The notes under the pieces were generated by a model, which was given only the letters and a program-made list of their open reading frames with translations, was not told the DNA's origin and ran no database searches. Below are positions 21,333 to 32,402 of a stretch of DNA of 64,000 bases, one piece after another. Every line of letters starts with the position of its first letter. The first letter of the stretch is position 1. This DNA is from Zooshikella ganghwensis DSM 15267 (GTDB lineage Bacteria > Pseudomonadota > Gammaproteobacteria > Pseudomonadales > Zooshikellaceae): the NCBI RefSeq assembly GCF_000428585.1, contig NZ_AUAF01000009.1, positions 26,865 to 90,864 of the forward strand. The letters run 5' to 3'. Made by a program: the position numbers and the translations under genes.

Positions 21333-22223
21333 CTACTCATCAATATGTCGTTGGTAAAGCTGCATGATGCTTGAAAAGTCACGTGCATGACTGCCTTGCG
21401 CAGAATGAATACTGTATAGATTCCGAGCCAATGCTCCCATGGGCGTGCGGCTTGTTTGGGAAAGTGCCATTTGCTCAGCCAGGCCAAGATCTTTCAGCAT
21501 TAGCTCAACTCGAAATCCACCCTGATAATCATGGCTAGCGGGCGCTTCTGGCATTACTCCAGGATAGGGGTTATAACGTTGTAACACCCAGTTACCACCC
21601 GAGCTGTTATTCATAATATCAGCCAAGACCTGTGGATCTAGTCCCTGCTCAACACCAAGCTGCAATGCCTCAGCTGTTCCTGCCATAGTAATCGCCAGCA
21701 ACATGTTGTTGCATATTTTGGCGACCTGACCTGCGCCATTGGCACCTGCATGAAAAATATTTTTACCCATAACCTGTAATATAGGCTTAGCCATGGACAC
21801 AGCATCAGCTTCTCCACCCACGATAAAAGTGAGTGTGCCGGCTTGGGCACCCGCTGTTCCCCCTGAAACAGGTGCGTCCAGCATTCTTATACCTCTTTTT
21901 TTTGCTTCAGACGCAACTAGTCGTGCACTATCCGGATCAATCGTACTGGAATCAATCACTAAAGTTGAAGTATTAATACTATCCAGTAAATTACTCTCTA
22001 AATACAACTGCTTTACGTGCTCCCCTGCAGGCAGCATACTAATAACCACATCAGCATTTTCTACTGCCATATGCGCGGTATGTGCAGCCTCCGCTCCTTC
22101 TTTTACCAGTAAATCAACTGCATTTGGAATTAAATCATAGACACGAAGTCGGTGGCCTGCATTTATAAGGTTTTTGGCCATTGGGCAACCCATTTGCCCC
22201 AGCCCAATAAAACCAATGTCCAT
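21333..22223 (-). CDS. mmsB: 3-hydroxyisobutyrate dehydrogenase
   Basis: NAD-dependent oxidation of 3-hydroxyisobutyrate to methylmalonate semialdehyde in valine breakdown. The 296 residues have the Rossmann motif GLGQMG (7-12), the substrate motif DAPVSGG (116-122) and the catalytic lysine K169 in GQVAKICNNML. Length is standard. It is the last gene of the mmsA-acd-ech-hibch-mmsB operon and supplies the substrate of MmsA. The gap to the upstream gene is about 110 bp and shows no obvious promoter. Confidence 0.94.
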   Translation of the reverse strand: MDIGFIGLGQMGCPMAKNLINAGHRLRVYDLIPNAVDLLVKEGAEAAHTAHMAVENADVVISMLPAGEHVKQLYLESNLLDSINTSTLVIDSSTIDPDSARLVASEAKKRGIRMLDAPVSGGTAGAQAGTLTFIVGGEADAVSMAKPILQVMGKNIFHAGANGAGQVAKICNNMLLAITMAGTAEALQLGVEQGLDPQVLADIMNNSSGGNWVLQRYNPYPGVMPEAPASHDYQGGFRVELMLKDLGLAEQMALSQTSRTPMGALARNLYSIHSAQGSHARDFSSIMQLYQRHIDE

Positions 22224-22335
22224 TTTTTATTTTCCTCTTATTTTTATTTATGAGTCGCTTTTTTAATTTTTATAGCGGTAATTTAAAGTCTGTTGTCATT
22301 TAGTCAATTAATTGCCAATTATTCCAGGCTATACC

Positions 22336-23475
22336 TTATGCCAGTGATGCTAACGGATGCTGATCTGTAGGCCATAACGATTCAAAGTGTGTCTCGACCC
22401 AGTCTTTGGGTACATCTAATACAGTCGTGTAACGCCATTTAGGATTGTTATCTTTATCTACTAACCGTGACCTAACACCTTCCACTAAATCACCATGTAA
22501 GCAACACTGAACCGACAACGTTAATTCCATTTGAAAAACTTCTGGTAATGACAAGTGCCTTCCACGTTTAATTTGTTCCCATACTAAGTAAGCGGTGGTT
22601 GGACATCCATGCAAAAAGCCTTTTATAGCTTTTTCCAGCCAACTATCTGTCGAGTCCCAACTGCCTGTCGACTCATAGTGTAGCCAGTCATGATAGATTT
22701 CGACCAAATTATCATGATCCATTAAACGTTGAATTTGCTTACTGTGCTGCTGTAAATTACTTTCAGGCAGTAACGTTTCAGCAGCTTTAGCAAAGCGCCG
22801 GAGAATTTTGCTCACAATAGCATGGTTGGCTTCTGGGTCTTTTTCCCAGTTTGACAGACGCAAGGCATCAATGACTTCTTGCTGCATACTGTGCTGTAAA
22901 AAACGATCAGCTAAACCCGCATAAAGGGCATCACCGGCATTTAGTGCACAACCTGTTATACCACAGAATAAGCCTGTCTTCCCTGGCATCCGATTGAGAA
23001 ACCAGGAGCCTCCGACATCAGGATAAAGTCCAATTGCCATCTCTGGCATTGCCATTCGGGTGGTTTCTGTCACCACTCGATGACTGCCTCCCACCATTAA
23101 ACCCAATCCACCGCCCATGACAATACCATGGCCCCATACCACAACAGGTTTAGAGTAAGTATGTATTAAATAATCCAGGCGGTACTCATGGGAAAAGAAT
23201 TGCTCAGCCTCTTTTTGTCCTAGCTTAAGATCTTCACTTAATGCGGTAAACAACTGTCGTACATCACCACCAGCACAAAATGATTTATCCCCCTCGCCTT
23301 TTAGTATAATGCAAGCAATACGCTCATCATGCTGCCAAGCCAGTAACTGCTCATAAAGACAATCAATCATTGGCTGATTAATCGCATTTAAACTCGACGG
23401 CCGGTTAAGTGTTAACACTCCAATTTGCTGTCCACCCTCACAAGAAAGACAACTCACTACAATGGCATCACTCAT
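22336..23475 (-). CDS. 3-hydroxyisobutyryl-CoA hydrolase (enoyl-CoA hydratase family)
   Basis: Crotonase-fold hydrolase that releases CoA from 3-hydroxyisobutyryl-CoA in valine catabolism. The 379-residue length fits the hydrolase subfamily (HIBCH), not simple hydratases of about 260 residues. Visible motifs are the oxyanion-hole loops SFCAGGDVRQL (near 65-75) and HGIVMGGGLGLM (near 115-126), then MPEMAIGLYPDVGGSWFL (near 143-160), which carries the family's catalytic acidic residues. The position between the hydratase and mmsB supports the substrate assignment. Confidence 0.9.
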   Translation of the reverse strand: MSDAIVVSCLSCEGGQQIGVLTLNRPSSLNAINQPMIDCLYEQLLAWQHDERIACIILKGEGDKSFCAGGDVRQLFTALSEDLKLGQKEAEQFFSHEYRLDYLIHTYSKPVVVWGHGIVMGGGLGLMVGGSHRVVTETTRMAMPEMAIGLYPDVGGSWFLNRMPGKTGLFCGITGCALNAGDALYAGLADRFLQHSMQQEVIDALRLSNWEKDPEANHAIVSKILRRFAKAAETLLPESNLQQHSKQIQRLMDHDNLVEIYHDWLHYESTGSWDSTDSWLEKAIKGFLHGCPTTAYLVWEQIKRGRHLSLPEVFQMELTLSVQCCLHGDLVEGVRSRLVDKDNNPKWRYTTVLDVPKDWVETHFESLWPTDQHPLASLA

Positions 23476-23521
23476 ATCATTCTCATCTTCACAATCTTAT
23501 TTAATCTCCTACAACAACATC

Positions 23522-23563
23522 CTAGAGGGAGACTCACGCTTTTTTTCATGGCACTCCCTCCAT
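23522..23563 (-). other. Hairpin-forming spacer between hydratase and hydrolase genes
   Basis: GAGGGAG ... CTCCCTC, a 7-bp inverted repeat, lies in the 104-bp gap between the two crotonase genes. With its long loop it may be an intra-operon processing hairpin. It is too weak to be called a terminator. Confidence 0.25.
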
Positions 23564-23579
23564 TGCTGTAGACAGTTAT

Positions 23580-24386
23580 TTATTTGTTTTGCCAGACAGC
23601 AGGACGCTTTTCTAAAAAGGCATTAACCCCTTCTTTTTGATCCGCCGTTTCAAATAATTCCAGGAAGGCTTCGCGCTCCATAGGAAGTACCGTGTGGAAC
23701 GGTTGATGCTGTGCTGCAGAAATAAGTTCCTTACAGGCTTTCACGCTACAAGGGCTTTGTTGTGCCACTTGGCCAGCCAGTTTGAGAGCTAAAGAAACAA
23801 CTTCCCCGCGTTTAACAACTTGCTCAACCAAACCAATTTTCAATGCTTGTTCAGCTGTAAGCCGCTCACCGCATAAAATCATTCGCTTAGCCCAGCCTTC
23901 TCCGACCAGCCAAGGTAAACGCTGCGTCCCGCCAGCAGAAGGTAATAGACCCACACTGGCTTCAGGTAGAGCAAGCTGCGCATGCTCTTCAGCGATACGG
24001 ATATCACACGCTAGAGCACACTCAAGGCCACCGCCCATGGCATAGCCATTAATAGCAGCAATGGTTACTCCCCGATAAGCCGCCAGGGTTTCAAATGCCC
24101 GCCCAAATAAGCTGGCCATTTCCTGAGCTCTTCCCGTATTTCCATCAGCAAAAAGTTTTAAATCAGCCCCTGCAGAAAAAAACTTTTCACCTTCTCCCGT
24201 AATCACTACGGCATAAATTGAATCCACTTTATTTAAGGCATGCATTAATCGCTGCAGCGCAGCTAGATTTTCCTGATCCCATGTATGCGCAGGCGGATTA
24301 TTCAATCTCACGAGCAAAGTATGCTCATGTTGTTCTAATTTGAGCTTATCCGTATCAACCAAGCTCAATAATTTTGCTAACTTCAT
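23580..24386 (-). CDS. Enoyl-CoA hydratase
   Basis: Crotonase-family hydratase, probably hydrating methacrylyl-CoA to 3-hydroxyisobutyryl-CoA here. The 268 residues show the oxyanion-hole segments KFFSAGADLKLF (near 68-79) and INGYAMGGGLECALACD (near 114-130), and the active-site segment LPEASVGLLPSAGGTQRL (near 139-156) with both expected acidic positions. Family members are broad in substrate, so the specificity is inferred from the operon. Confidence 0.9.
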   Translation of the reverse strand: MKLAKLLSLVDTDKLKLEQHEHTLLVRLNNPPAHTWDQENLAALQRLMHALNKVDSIYAVVITGEGEKFFSAGADLKLFADGNTGRAQEMASLFGRAFETLAAYRGVTIAAINGYAMGGGLECALACDIRIAEEHAQLALPEASVGLLPSAGGTQRLPWLVGEGWAKRMILCGERLTAEQALKIGLVEQVVKRGEVVSLALKLAGQVAQQSPCSVKACKELISAAQHQPFHTVLPMEREAFLELFETADQKEGVNAFLEKRPAVWQNK

Positions 24387-24457
24387 TGCTAATCATCGAC
24401 CTCTTTTACTGAAAATAAAAACTGTCAAAAAATTATTTTCTAAACTAATAAAAACAA

Positions 24458-25618
24458 TTAACCAAACAGATGATGCGTATCTCCTTGCAGCAATTGACGA
24501 GAAATAATGACACGCATAATTTCGTTGGTACCTTCTAAAATTTGATGAACCCGAGCATCTCGAACATAACGCTCTAATGGATATTCTCTGATATAACCAT
24601 ACCCACCATGCAGTTGTAAGGCATCATTACAAATCGCAAAACATTCATCAGTGGCAAACTGCTTAGCCATTGCACAATAAAGAGTGGCATCTTTTGCTTT
24701 TTTATCTAAACGACTGGCAGCTAAGCGAACCATTTGCTGTGATGCAACAAGCCGTGTAGCCATATCCGCCAGTTTGAACTGTAATGCTTGAAATTGAGCC
24801 AAGGGCTTACCAAACTGAGAACGCTCATGCATATACTGTTGTGCATCTCTTAATGCAGCCTGGGCAACACCCACTGAGCAAGTGGCAATATTAACGCGCC
24901 CTCCATCCAGACCTTGCATAGCAATTTTAAAACCTTGGCCTTCATCTCCTAGCCGGTAATGAACTGGAACAGTGACATCACTGAAGGTAATGCTTCGGGT
25001 CGGCTGGCTGTTCCAACCCATTTTGCTCTCTTTTCGACCATAAGTAATACCTTGGCTATCCGCAGGTACTAAAAAGCTGGAAATACCTTTCGCACCTTCA
25101 CCACCTGTTCGAGCCATAACCACTAAAACATCGGTTGCGCCCGCGCCCGAAATAAACACCTTACTGCCGTTTAGTACATAGTGATCGCCATTTTTTACTG
25201 CCGTAGTTTTCAGAGAAGCCGCATCAGAGCCAGCATTGGGTTCTGTTAAACAGTAGGAGCCTAATTTCTCGCCCGTTACCATCAAGGGGCACCACGCTTT
25301 ACGAATTTCTTCCTGGGCATAGAGACTGATTATCCATGTCACCATATTATGTATGGTGAGATATGCTGTTGTTGATGTACATCCTTGGGCGAGCTGTTCA
25401 AAAATAATTGAAGCATCTAATCGTGATAGTCCCAGCCCACCCTCATCTTCGGCACAATAAATACCACAAAATCCAAGCTCACCAGCACGCTTGATAACAT
25501 CTACAGGAAAGTGCTGTTTTTCATCCCATAAAGCAGCGTGAGGAGCAAACTCCCCCTCAGCAAAGGCCTTTGCTGTGCGTTGGAATGCTTGTTGCTCTTC
25601 AGTCAACTCAAAATCCAT
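24458..25618 (-). CDS. Acyl-CoA dehydrogenase (isobutyryl-CoA dehydrogenase type)
   Basis: FAD enzyme oxidising a short branched acyl-CoA; isobutyryl-CoA is expected from the operon. The 386 residues have the FAD/substrate signature [16 protein letters not shown] (near 128-143) and the C-terminal signature ending in LEGTNEIMR, with catalytic glutamate at E362. A full AAGGAGGT ribosome site lies 5 nt before the ATG, one of the strongest in the window. The enzyme donates electrons to ETF. Confidence 0.92.
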   Translation of the reverse strand: MDFELTEEQQAFQRTAKAFAEGEFAPHAALWDEKQHFPVDVIKRAGELGFCGIYCAEDEGGLGLSRLDASIIFEQLAQGCTSTTAYLTIHNMVTWIISLYAQEEIRKAWCPLMVTGEKLGSYCLTEPNAGSDAASLKTTAVKNGDHYVLNGSKVFISGAGATDVLVVMARTGGEGAKGISSFLVPADSQGITYGRKESKMGWNSQPTRSITFSDVTVPVHYRLGDEGQGFKIAMQGLDGGRVNIATCSVGVAQAALRDAQQYMHERSQFGKPLAQFQALQFKLADMATRLVASQQMVRLAASRLDKKAKDATLYCAMAKQFATDECFAICNDALQLHGGYGYIREYPLERYVRDARVHQILEGTNEIMRVIISRQLLQGDTHHLFG

Positions 25619-25715
25619 TGGGTACCTCCTTAATGGCTGACGCTTAAGGGTCCTCTAAAAAAAGTGCATTTCTAGGGATACCCTTAACAATGGATGTATT
25701 ACAACGAGCTATTAA

Positions 25716-27212
25716 TTAACGCATCTGAATTGTCATATTAGGTGTAGCCGCCATACCTGGGTCAAACCAGCGCGCCGTAATCGTTTTAGTTTCAGTGTAA
25801 AACCGCACAGCTTGTTTACCATACGCATGATGATCACCATAAAATGACTGCTTCCAGCCAGTAAACGAAAAGAAAGGTAGTGGTACTGGAATCGGCACAT
25901 TAATGCCTACCTGTCCTACTTCAATGTAATGCTGAAAGTGTCGTGCAGATAAGCCTGATGAAGTAAAAATTGATGTGCCATTACCATAAGGGTTTTGATT
26001 AATAAGCTGAATAGCATCATCTAAAGAATTAACATGCATACAAAGCAACACTGGCCCAAATATTTCTTCTCGGTAAATCGTCATGTCAGCTGTTACTCCA
26101 CTAAACAACGTGGGTCCAACCCAGTTACCATCAGGGTAATCAGCTACCCGGCAATCACTTCCATCTAAAAGGCACTGTGCACCTTCATGCTTACCCTGTG
26201 CAATCAAACCTAATACCCGCTCTTTTGCCTGGGGTGAGATTAGTGGGCCAAACCCTGCGGACTCATCGTTCCAAAAGCCTGGTTTTACTTTCGCCATCGC
26301 TTGTTGTAGATCAGTTATCCAGTCTGCACTCTCACCAACAAACACAGCAACACTAATCGCCATACAGCGTTGGCCTGCTGCCCCTACAGAAGAACCCACC
26401 AAATTACTGATCACTTGTGCTTTATCCGCATCAGGCATAACTACCATATGATTTTTTGCGCCTGCGAAAGCCTGTACCCGTTTCAAGTGAGAAGTACCTG
26501 TCCGGTAAATATACTGAGCAACAGGTACTGACCCAACAAAGGAAAGTGCTTTAATCAATGGATGTCGTAATAAATGGTCTACCTGTGCCTTTCGGCCATG
26601 GACAACTTGTAGCAGCCCTGGAGGAAACCCAGCCTCAGCAAATAGTTCAGCGATACGCATTGGCGTCATTGGATCTTGCTCAGAGGGTTTAAGCACAAAC
26701 GCATTACCACAGGCAATTGCCATTGGGAACATCCACAAAGGAATCATTGCGGGAAAGTTAAAAGGGGTAATCCCGGCACATACGCCAAGAGGTTGCATAT
26801 AACTGTAGGTATCAATACCTCCCGCAACATTTTCAGCAGTTTCACCCATTAATAAAGAAGGAATATTGCAAGCCTGTTCAACAACCTCAATACCACGCCA
26901 TACGTCACCTTTCGCATCCGCAAAGGTTTTTCCTGTTTCTTGGCTCAGTATTTCTGCAAGCTCATCGTGATGACTTTTTAAAAGTTGCTGAAAAACCATC
27001 ATCAACCGTGCACGTTCTGGTGGGGGTACATCTCGCCACTGGTAAAAAGCATTTTGTGCATCATTAATCGCTTGTTCCATTTCCGCATCAGTGGCTTCTG
27101 GGACCTTCGTTAAAACTTCTTGGGTCGCGGGATTGGTCACAGGGATTGACTGGTCTGACTGGCTTGCAACCGATTCATTATTGATAAAGAGAGGCAGGTT
27201 AGCTGAAGGCAT
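25716..27212 (-). CDS. mmsA: CoA-acylating methylmalonate-semialdehyde dehydrogenase
   Basis: Converts methylmalonate semialdehyde plus CoA and NAD to propionyl-CoA in valine degradation. I prefer ATG 27212 (498 residues), preceded by AAGGTG, over the ATG at 27230. The aldehyde dehydrogenase fold is clear: [14 protein letters not shown] (near 147-160), the [12 protein letters not shown] loop (near 225-236) and catalytic cysteine C283 in GQRCMAIS. First gene of the operon, divergent from the AraC-type regulator, as with mmsR-mmsA in Pseudomonas. Confidence 0.95.
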   Translation of the reverse strand: MPSANLPLFINNESVASQSDQSIPVTNPATQEVLTKVPEATDAEMEQAINDAQNAFYQWRDVPPPERARLMMVFQQLLKSHHDELAEILSQETGKTFADAKGDVWRGIEVVEQACNIPSLLMGETAENVAGGIDTYSYMQPLGVCAGITPFNFPAMIPLWMFPMAIACGNAFVLKPSEQDPMTPMRIAELFAEAGFPPGLLQVVHGRKAQVDHLLRHPLIKALSFVGSVPVAQYIYRTGTSHLKRVQAFAGAKNHMVVMPDADKAQVISNLVGSSVGAAGQRCMAISVAVFVGESADWITDLQQAMAKVKPGFWNDESAGFGPLISPQAKERVLGLIAQGKHEGAQCLLDGSDCRVADYPDGNWVGPTLFSGVTADMTIYREEIFGPVLLCMHVNSLDDAIQLINQNPYGNGTSIFTSSGLSARHFQHYIEVGQVGINVPIPVPLPFFSFTGWKQSFYGDHHAYGKQAVRFYTETKTITARWFDPGMAATPNMTIQMR

Positions 27213-27347
27213 GACAACACCTTTTTTCATTAATTATTGTTAGTGTTGATACTCAGAGACTACAGAGTACCCTGAAAAATCACTGATAAAGATGGCCAGT
27301 TGTACCATGCAATTGTTACAGTAAGGATGGACAATATTATTATGTGA

Positions 27348-28334
27348 ATGGACTTTTATACTGTTGTGTCAATTGCAAGCTATGCCTTAACCTCAAACTG
27401 GCCACTCAGCCAAACCAGTGTTCGATGGATCATTCCTGATGCCACCATCAAGCAGCTCAGCACGCATCCCTTGAGCCAAGATTGCTTTCCCCTTGGCTAT
27501 GGTCATTACCCTTCCGCCAGCTGTCACCAAATGGAAAGAAGCTCACCTGTCGATCATCTGATTATTTACTGCCATCAAGGTAGTGGCTGGTTACAAATCA
27601 ACCAGCAAAATGTTCCAGTCGTTGCAGGTGATGTTTTACTATTACCGCGCAGTATTCCTCACGCCTATGGTGCTGATAAGGCCAATCCTTGGAGCATCTT
27701 CTGGGTTCATTTTGAAGGGAAAAAGAGTGATGTTTTTATGGACTACCTGCAAACAACGTTGCTTTCAGCTAAACCTAGTCCTCATCATCACTACTGTAAA
27801 CCTTGTGGTTTATCTAGCTATTTACTTGCACAGTTTGATCAACTGTTAAGCGTTCAAGATAGTGGTCAGCAATGGCAACGTTATATCTACAGCACCAAAC
27901 TTTTGCAGCAGTTACTCAGCTATCTCCCTATTCTTCAAACCAAGCCAAAAAGTCCTACAGGAATCAACCTGACGACATTACAACTTTATATGGAAAGAAA
28001 CATTCACCGAGGACTTACCCTGAAAGCACTGGCACAGCAGGTGAATCTATCACCTTCACACTTTAGCCGACAATTCAAAGCCTTGACTGGTTATGCGCCC
28101 TTACATTATTTCAACCAGTTAAAGGTTCAACGGGCATGTTACCTATTAGATGTGAGTGACAAACCCATTGCTGCTGTAGCCCAGCATGTTGGCTTTAATG
28201 ATGTGTATTATTTTTCCCGACTGTTTAAGCAGCACACAGGAATTGCACCCAGCCAATACCGTCAACTACAGCGTCAATCACTACAGCAAGAACAAACTAC
28301 GCCTGTGCATAGGCCATCTGCTCCATCTGTATAG
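27348..28334 (+). CDS. mmsR: AraC-family transcriptional regulator (MmsR-like)
   Basis: 328-residue AraC/XylS regulator with an N-terminal cupin-type effector domain ([23 protein letters not shown], near 80-102) and two C-terminal helix-turn-helix units ([22 protein letters not shown] and [22 protein letters not shown]). Divergence from mmsA suggests that it activates the valine-degradation operon, as MmsR does in P. aeruginosa. The 135-bp divergent gap probably holds its binding sites, but no clear direct repeats stood out. Its 3' end overlaps ung by 38 bp tail to tail. Confidence 0.85.
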   Translation: MDFYTVVSIASYALTSNWPLSQTSVRWIIPDATIKQLSTHPLSQDCFPLGYGHYPSASCHQMERSSPVDHLIIYCHQGSGWLQINQQNVPVVAGDVLLLPRSIPHAYGADKANPWSIFWVHFEGKKSDVFMDYLQTTLLSAKPSPHHHYCKPCGLSSYLLAQFDQLLSVQDSGQQWQRYIYSTKLLQQLLSYLPILQTKPKSPTGINLTTLQLYMERNIHRGLTLKALAQQVNLSPSHFSRQFKALTGYAPLHYFNQLKVQRACYLLDVSDKPIAAVAQHVGFNDVYYFSRLFKQHTGIAPSQYRQLQRQSLQQEQTTPVHRPSAPSV

Positions 28335-29007
28335 GCAGCTGCCAGTCTATTGGTGTCTTACCTTGCTGTTGCAAGTAGTGATTAGCCTGAGAAAAGTGCT
28401 TGCACCCCAAAAAGCCTCGGTGTGCTGAAAGTGGTGAAGGATGGACTGATTTCAACACTAAGTGCTTTGAAGTATCAATGTAGCTTCCTTTCTTTTGAGC
28501 ATAAGCTCCCCAAAGCATGAACACGACACCTTCTCGAGACTGGTTAAGCACACTAATCGCATGATCAGTAAACTGTTCCCAGCCTCTTCCCTGATGTGCT
28601 GCAGCACGCCCCTGCTCAACGGTTAGCACACTGTTCAAAAGTAATACACCCTGCTTAGCCCAGCCTTCCAAACAGCCATGTTGTGGTGGTGTTATACCAA
28701 GATCTGCTTGCAACTCTTTATAAATATTGATCAGTGAAGGCGGGATTTTTACTTTAGGACGGACTGAAAAGCATAAGCCATGAGCTTGTCCAGGCCCATG
28801 ATAGGGATCTTGTCCTAAAATAACGACTTTGACTTCTTCAAATGGTGTTAACGAAAAAGCTTGAAAATACTCACTACCTTTTGGATAAATCGTTTTACCC
28901 GCTTGCTTTTCAGCAACTAAAAAGGCTTTCAGTTGTTGCATATAAGCTTTGTTAAACTCACCACCTATTACTTTTTTCCAGGACGGTTCTAACTTTACTT
29001 CCGTCAT
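28297..29007 (-). CDS. ung: Uracil-DNA glycosylase
   Basis: Removes uracil from DNA, starting base-excision repair. The 236 residues have the water-activating motif [17 protein letters not shown] (catalytic D67) and the C-terminal [11 protein letters not shown] loop with the catalytic histidine. Length is normal for family 1. It is convergent with the AraC regulator, and the last 38 bp of both genes overlap, so neither can have a private terminator there. Confidence 0.96.
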   Translation of the reverse strand: MTEVKLEPSWKKVIGGEFNKAYMQQLKAFLVAEKQAGKTIYPKGSEYFQAFSLTPFEEVKVVILGQDPYHGPGQAHGLCFSVRPKVKIPPSLINIYKELQADLGITPPQHGCLEGWAKQGVLLLNSVLTVEQGRAAAHQGRGWEQFTDHAISVLNQSREGVVFMLWGAYAQKKGSYIDTSKHLVLKSVHPSPLSAHRGFLGCKHFSQANHYLQQQGKTPIDWQLPIQMEQMAYAQA

Positions 29008-29241
29008 TAATCACCTCAACTGAATCAACAAAGCTGCTATTATACGTTTATAATCAAAAAGGAATGAAGTATTGGGCTGTTTAGGTGAAAGCCTACTCAC
29101 CCCCCCCACGACCTAAACCCACTAAAAAATGAAAGCTCAATAATAAATTCCAAGGATGAACGACACAAGAAAGCTAATGCAAGTTGTCGCTTTTAACTAT
29201 GACGATCTTGGCTGTAAACAAATAAGGCAGTAAGAATTTGT

Positions 29242-30138
29242 ATGGTTTCGTTGGATGTTATTGAAAAAGCCTTAACAAAGAAGTTAATTGAGTCACCTTT
29301 TAACTTTCCACAACTACCTTATCATACCCTTACGGTTAGACAGCTGGCAGCTAAAAGCAGCGTTCATTTAAATGAAATTGTTTTACTTATTGAGCAAGAT
29401 AAAGGGCTTAGCCATCATCTGGAAAAGCTGGCCGACTCACCACTCTACCGACAACCTGTCCCCCCATATGATTTAAAAGGCGCGATTGTTCGCATTGGCA
29501 TTAAGGCGACCAGTAATGTCATTCTCACCTACGTACTTAAAAATCTATTTCCTTGCCACTCGTATTTGGCCCGCAAATACCAAGGTGAAATCTGGCAACA
29601 AAGTCTAGTCTTTGCGGCGCTTAGCTCAATTTTAGCGAAACATGTAGGCTCTATTGATACAGATCGAGCACTACTCAGTGCATTATTGCAAGATGTAGGT
29701 AGCCTCTTTTTAGTCACGCAACTCGATGACTATCCAGACTGTATTAGCTCTCCCCAAAATGTACGCGCTATTTGTAACCAACTGAATCGGGTAGTAGGTT
29801 CCAAGTTGATAAACACTTGGCAACTGCCCAATGCCTTCAGTAATGTTATTAAAACTAAAGATTTATGGACTTTCTCAGTAAGTGAAAAATATAACTTAAT
29901 TGATCATTCACTCATAGCGCGTTTTCTATTTCTATATCAGAACCCAAGGACTAAACCTACAACTGAGTTATCTTCATTGCCCAGTTTTCTTAAGTCTCCT
30001 TTTCAATACTGGCGTCACGCCGATGCCATGCGCATTTATGCAATGCTATATGAAGAAACCTTACAGCTTGTTGATATGCTTGGTGGCAATGCAAAAGGTA
30101 TTCTAATACCGCCACCCCGCAGTGTACTGGGAAAGTAG
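29242..30138 (+). CDS. HDOD domain-containing protein (second copy type)
   Basis: 298-residue protein with an HDOD-like domain (FNFPQLPYHTLTVRQLAAK and KATSNVILTYVLKNLFP; helical core about residues 20-210). It lacks metal-binding HD pairs and is only weakly like the first HDOD gene (14387). It may be a signalling or scaffold protein. No good ribosome site is seen before the ATG. It is convergent with the small hypothetical gene at 30169. Confidence 0.7.
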   Translation: MVSLDVIEKALTKKLIESPFNFPQLPYHTLTVRQLAAKSSVHLNEIVLLIEQDKGLSHHLEKLADSPLYRQPVPPYDLKGAIVRIGIKATSNVILTYVLKNLFPCHSYLARKYQGEIWQQSLVFAALSSILAKHVGSIDTDRALLSALLQDVGSLFLVTQLDDYPDCISSPQNVRAICNQLNRVVGSKLINTWQLPNAFSNVIKTKDLWTFSVSEKYNLIDHSLIARFLFLYQNPRTKPTTELSSLPSFLKSPFQYWRHADAMRIYAMLYEETLQLVDMLGGNAKGILIPPPRSVLGK

Positions 30139-30168
30139 TAGCACCACTTTCTAACCTTCCTGATGTCA

Positions 30169-30465
30169 CTAACAACGCACTGCTCGCTGTTTTCGATCAA
30201 CCAAGACACCAACATTATCCTTTTGTTTTTTATGGTGTAATAACAAAACACCTTGCACACACTGAGCAGAATAATCTGCTGGTATATGCGATAGCTTTGT
30301 CTCAGTCGACTCTGTGGATTGCTTGATTAAATTAAACTCAGCTAGATAAATTGAATCTTCTTCTGATGAGTGCCGTAAATATCCATTTTTGTCTAAGGTA
30401 ATAACGGTAACGATAAGGGTTATTAATGCAACACCTATTAACTGCCAGGAATGATTTATTTTCAC
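30169..30465 (-). CDS. Small hypothetical membrane-anchored protein
   Basis: Not recognised. A GTG start at 30465 is favoured because AGAGGTG lies about 7 nt upstream, giving 98 residues. A single hydrophobic helix (about residues 7-24, QLIGVALITLIVTVITL) is followed by a polar, probably periplasmic segment with two cysteines (AQCVQG and a final Cys). An in-frame start at 30504 exists but has a weaker site. It lies between two signalling-type genes and may be lineage-specific. Confidence 0.5.
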   Translation of the reverse strand: MKINHSWQLIGVALITLIVTVITLDKNGYLRHSSEEDSIYLAEFNLIKQSTESTETKLSHIPADYSAQCVQGVLLLHHKKQKDNVGVLVDRKQRAVRC

Positions 30466-30600
30466 AAATAAACACCTCTTAATACTGCTCTTTTCTCTTG
30501 ACAATATTTATAATTACTTACTGCGCAAATAATAGCACTGCTGTAAGCATTCCCTAAACCCAAAAAAATCTTACTTAATTAAAGCTCAACAAATAGCTCA

Positions 30601-31350
30601 TTAATTTTCACCCATATCGCTACCACCACGAGCAGGTGCATGCGCCAAAATACGATCAGCTAAGCGTGAAAAAGGTAAGCTCTGCAACCAAACACTACCT
30701 GTACCAGATAAGGTGGCCAACACAATTCCTTCTCCACCAAACAGCATACTTTTTAAACCGCCACTTAGCTGAATGTCATAATCAATACCGTCAGAAAAAG
30801 CCACTAAACACCCTGTATCAACGCGCAGCGTTTCATCATTAAGCTCCTTACGAATAACGGCACCTCCAGCATGTATAAAGGCCATTCCATCACCTTCTAA
30901 ACGCTGCAAAATAAACCCTTCTCCACCAAAAAAGCCAGCGCCTAAACGTTTATTAAAAGCAACACTGAGCTTTGTGCCTAGCGCAGCAGCTAAAAAAGCA
31001 TCCTTTTGACATAGTAAACGCCCACCAATGGCTTTCATGTCCACAGGAATAATTGCGCCAGGATAAGGTGCTGCAAACGCCACTCGTCGCTTACCAACAC
31101 CTTGGTTAGAAAAATGGGTCATAAACAGCGACTCTCCCGTTAGCATCCGCTTACCTGCACCGAATAATTTACCAATCATACCTTGGTTTGGGCTTGAGCC
31201 ATCACCCATCTTGGTTTCAAACTCAATTCCCTGTTCCATATAATTCATAGCCCCAGCTTCAGCAATAACGGTTTCACCAGGATCTAACTCTATCTCTACC
31301 ATTTGTAAATCATGGCCAATAATGTCGTAATCAACTTCATGGCAATTCAT
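30601..31350 (-). CDS. TIGR00266/AIM24 family protein
   Basis: 249-residue beta-rich protein of the AIM24/TIGR00266 family (start [26 protein letters not shown]). Glycine-rich repeats follow ([27 protein letters not shown]). Bacterial members have no firmly established function; the yeast namesake is mitochondrial. A good AGAGGA ribosome site sits 8 nt before the ATG. It appears monocistronic. Confidence 0.85.
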   Translation of the reverse strand: MNCHEVDYDIIGHDLQMVEIELDPGETVIAEAGAMNYMEQGIEFETKMGDGSSPNQGMIGKLFGAGKRMLTGESLFMTHFSNQGVGKRRVAFAAPYPGAIIPVDMKAIGGRLLCQKDAFLAAALGTKLSVAFNKRLGAGFFGGEGFILQRLEGDGMAFIHAGGAVIRKELNDETLRVDTGCLVAFSDGIDYDIQLSGGLKSMLFGGEGIVLATLSGTGSVWLQSLPFSRLADRILAHAPARGGSDMGEN

Positions 31351-31613
31351 TAGGCTATCCTCTATATATAAAATAATTCATCTAAAATGCTCATTATCAC
31401 CTCTGATATTACTACAGTATGACGAACAGAAAAAACATTTCACCTGAAGTGCACAATCATTATTTAAGTATAGGGGGAGAGAATTAAAAGGTTACTACTG
31501 AAGTAGACATCATATTTTTAGAGAAACTCTTTTTTAAATCATATGAAAATATAACTTTGTACGGAAAGATATCATTTACAAAAAAACTTCCCCAGAAATA
31601 GTTTTTACTTTTG
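31351..31613. other. AT-rich intergenic region
   Basis: About 260 bp upstream of the AIM24-family gene and downstream of the TetR gene. It is AT-rich, has no credible open frame and no repeat I can define. It presumably holds the promoter of the AIM24-family gene, but I cannot place it. Confidence 0.4.
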
Positions 31614-31643
31614 CAAAAAAAACGGCACTACATTGTAGTACCG
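31614..31643 (-). terminator. Rho-independent terminator of the TetR gene
   Basis: On the minus strand a 9-bp stem (CGGTACTAC / GTAGTGCCG, one G-T pair) with a 3-nt loop is followed by eight T residues, 37 bp after the TetR-family stop. This is a textbook intrinsic terminator. Confidence 0.9.
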
Positions 31644-31679
31644 CCGAATAAAAATGACGCCAAAAAACAGCATCTACCG

Positions 31680-32402
31680 TTAATTTTCTGTATTATCAGG
31701 CAATTGTAAAATAAGCTGTAAATGGCGAGTAAGCTTGTGTTTAATCTGCTCTTGTGTAATGACTTCAGGATAGCCTAACAACGCGTCATACTCTAAACGT
31801 AAAATAACTGCTAACGTCAGGTAAGCATCTGTTTCAGGGTCAGATGTTTTAATTGCTTTAAAAAAGCGGGTTAAATCAACCAGCATGTTTTCCTGATGCA
31901 AACGCGCTAACTGACTTAAGCGTCCATCTCTTAGCGATTCAAACTGAAAAGCCTGCTCAGCTAATAAGTAGTCACGGTGCTGTTCGATTTGTTGCATTAA
32001 ATACTGAACACCCAGATCAACCAAACGCATTTGGATAACACGTAAGTTATCACCTGAAGCAAGTTCATCGTTTAGCTGGGCAAATAAAACTTCTTCAGCG
32101 CCATTCCAAAAACGACGCATCGATTCTGCTCCAACTTCAACAAAATACGTAAAAGTATCAGCGATGAGGTCATTTATATCCTTAAAATAATAAGTTGTTG
32201 CAGAAAGAGGGACATCAGCCTCTTTAGCAACCGCACGATGCCTTACGCCTCTCACACCTTCTCGAATGACTAATCGCAATGACGCATCAAGAATTAAACG
32301 ACGGCGTTGTTCACTGCCATTTCTCCGTGTTTTACGTCCTTGATAGACGATAGTGCTAGGGGCTTCCCTAGAAGATAAACTCATTGTTTTCATCTCAACC
32401 AC
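31680..32402 (-). CDS. TetR-family transcriptional regulator
   Basis: 240-residue TetR-type repressor. The N-terminal DNA-binding domain (about 30-80) has RRLILDASLRLVIREGVRGVRHRAVAK, followed by the recognition helix segment SATTYYFKDINDLI. The C-terminal ligand domain is all helical and not diagnostic of an effector. An in-frame ATG at 32390 is an alternative start. No target gene is obvious next to it. Confidence 0.85.
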   Translation of the reverse strand: MVEMKTMSLSSREAPSTIVYQGRKTRRNGSEQRRRLILDASLRLVIREGVRGVRHRAVAKEADVPLSATTYYFKDINDLIADTFTYFVEVGAESMRRFWNGAEEVLFAQLNDELASGDNLRVIQMRLVDLGVQYLMQQIEQHRDYLLAEQAFQFESLRDGRLSQLARLHQENMLVDLTRFFKAIKTSDPETDAYLTLAVILRLEYDALLGYPEVITQEQIKHKLTRHLQLILQLPDNTEN

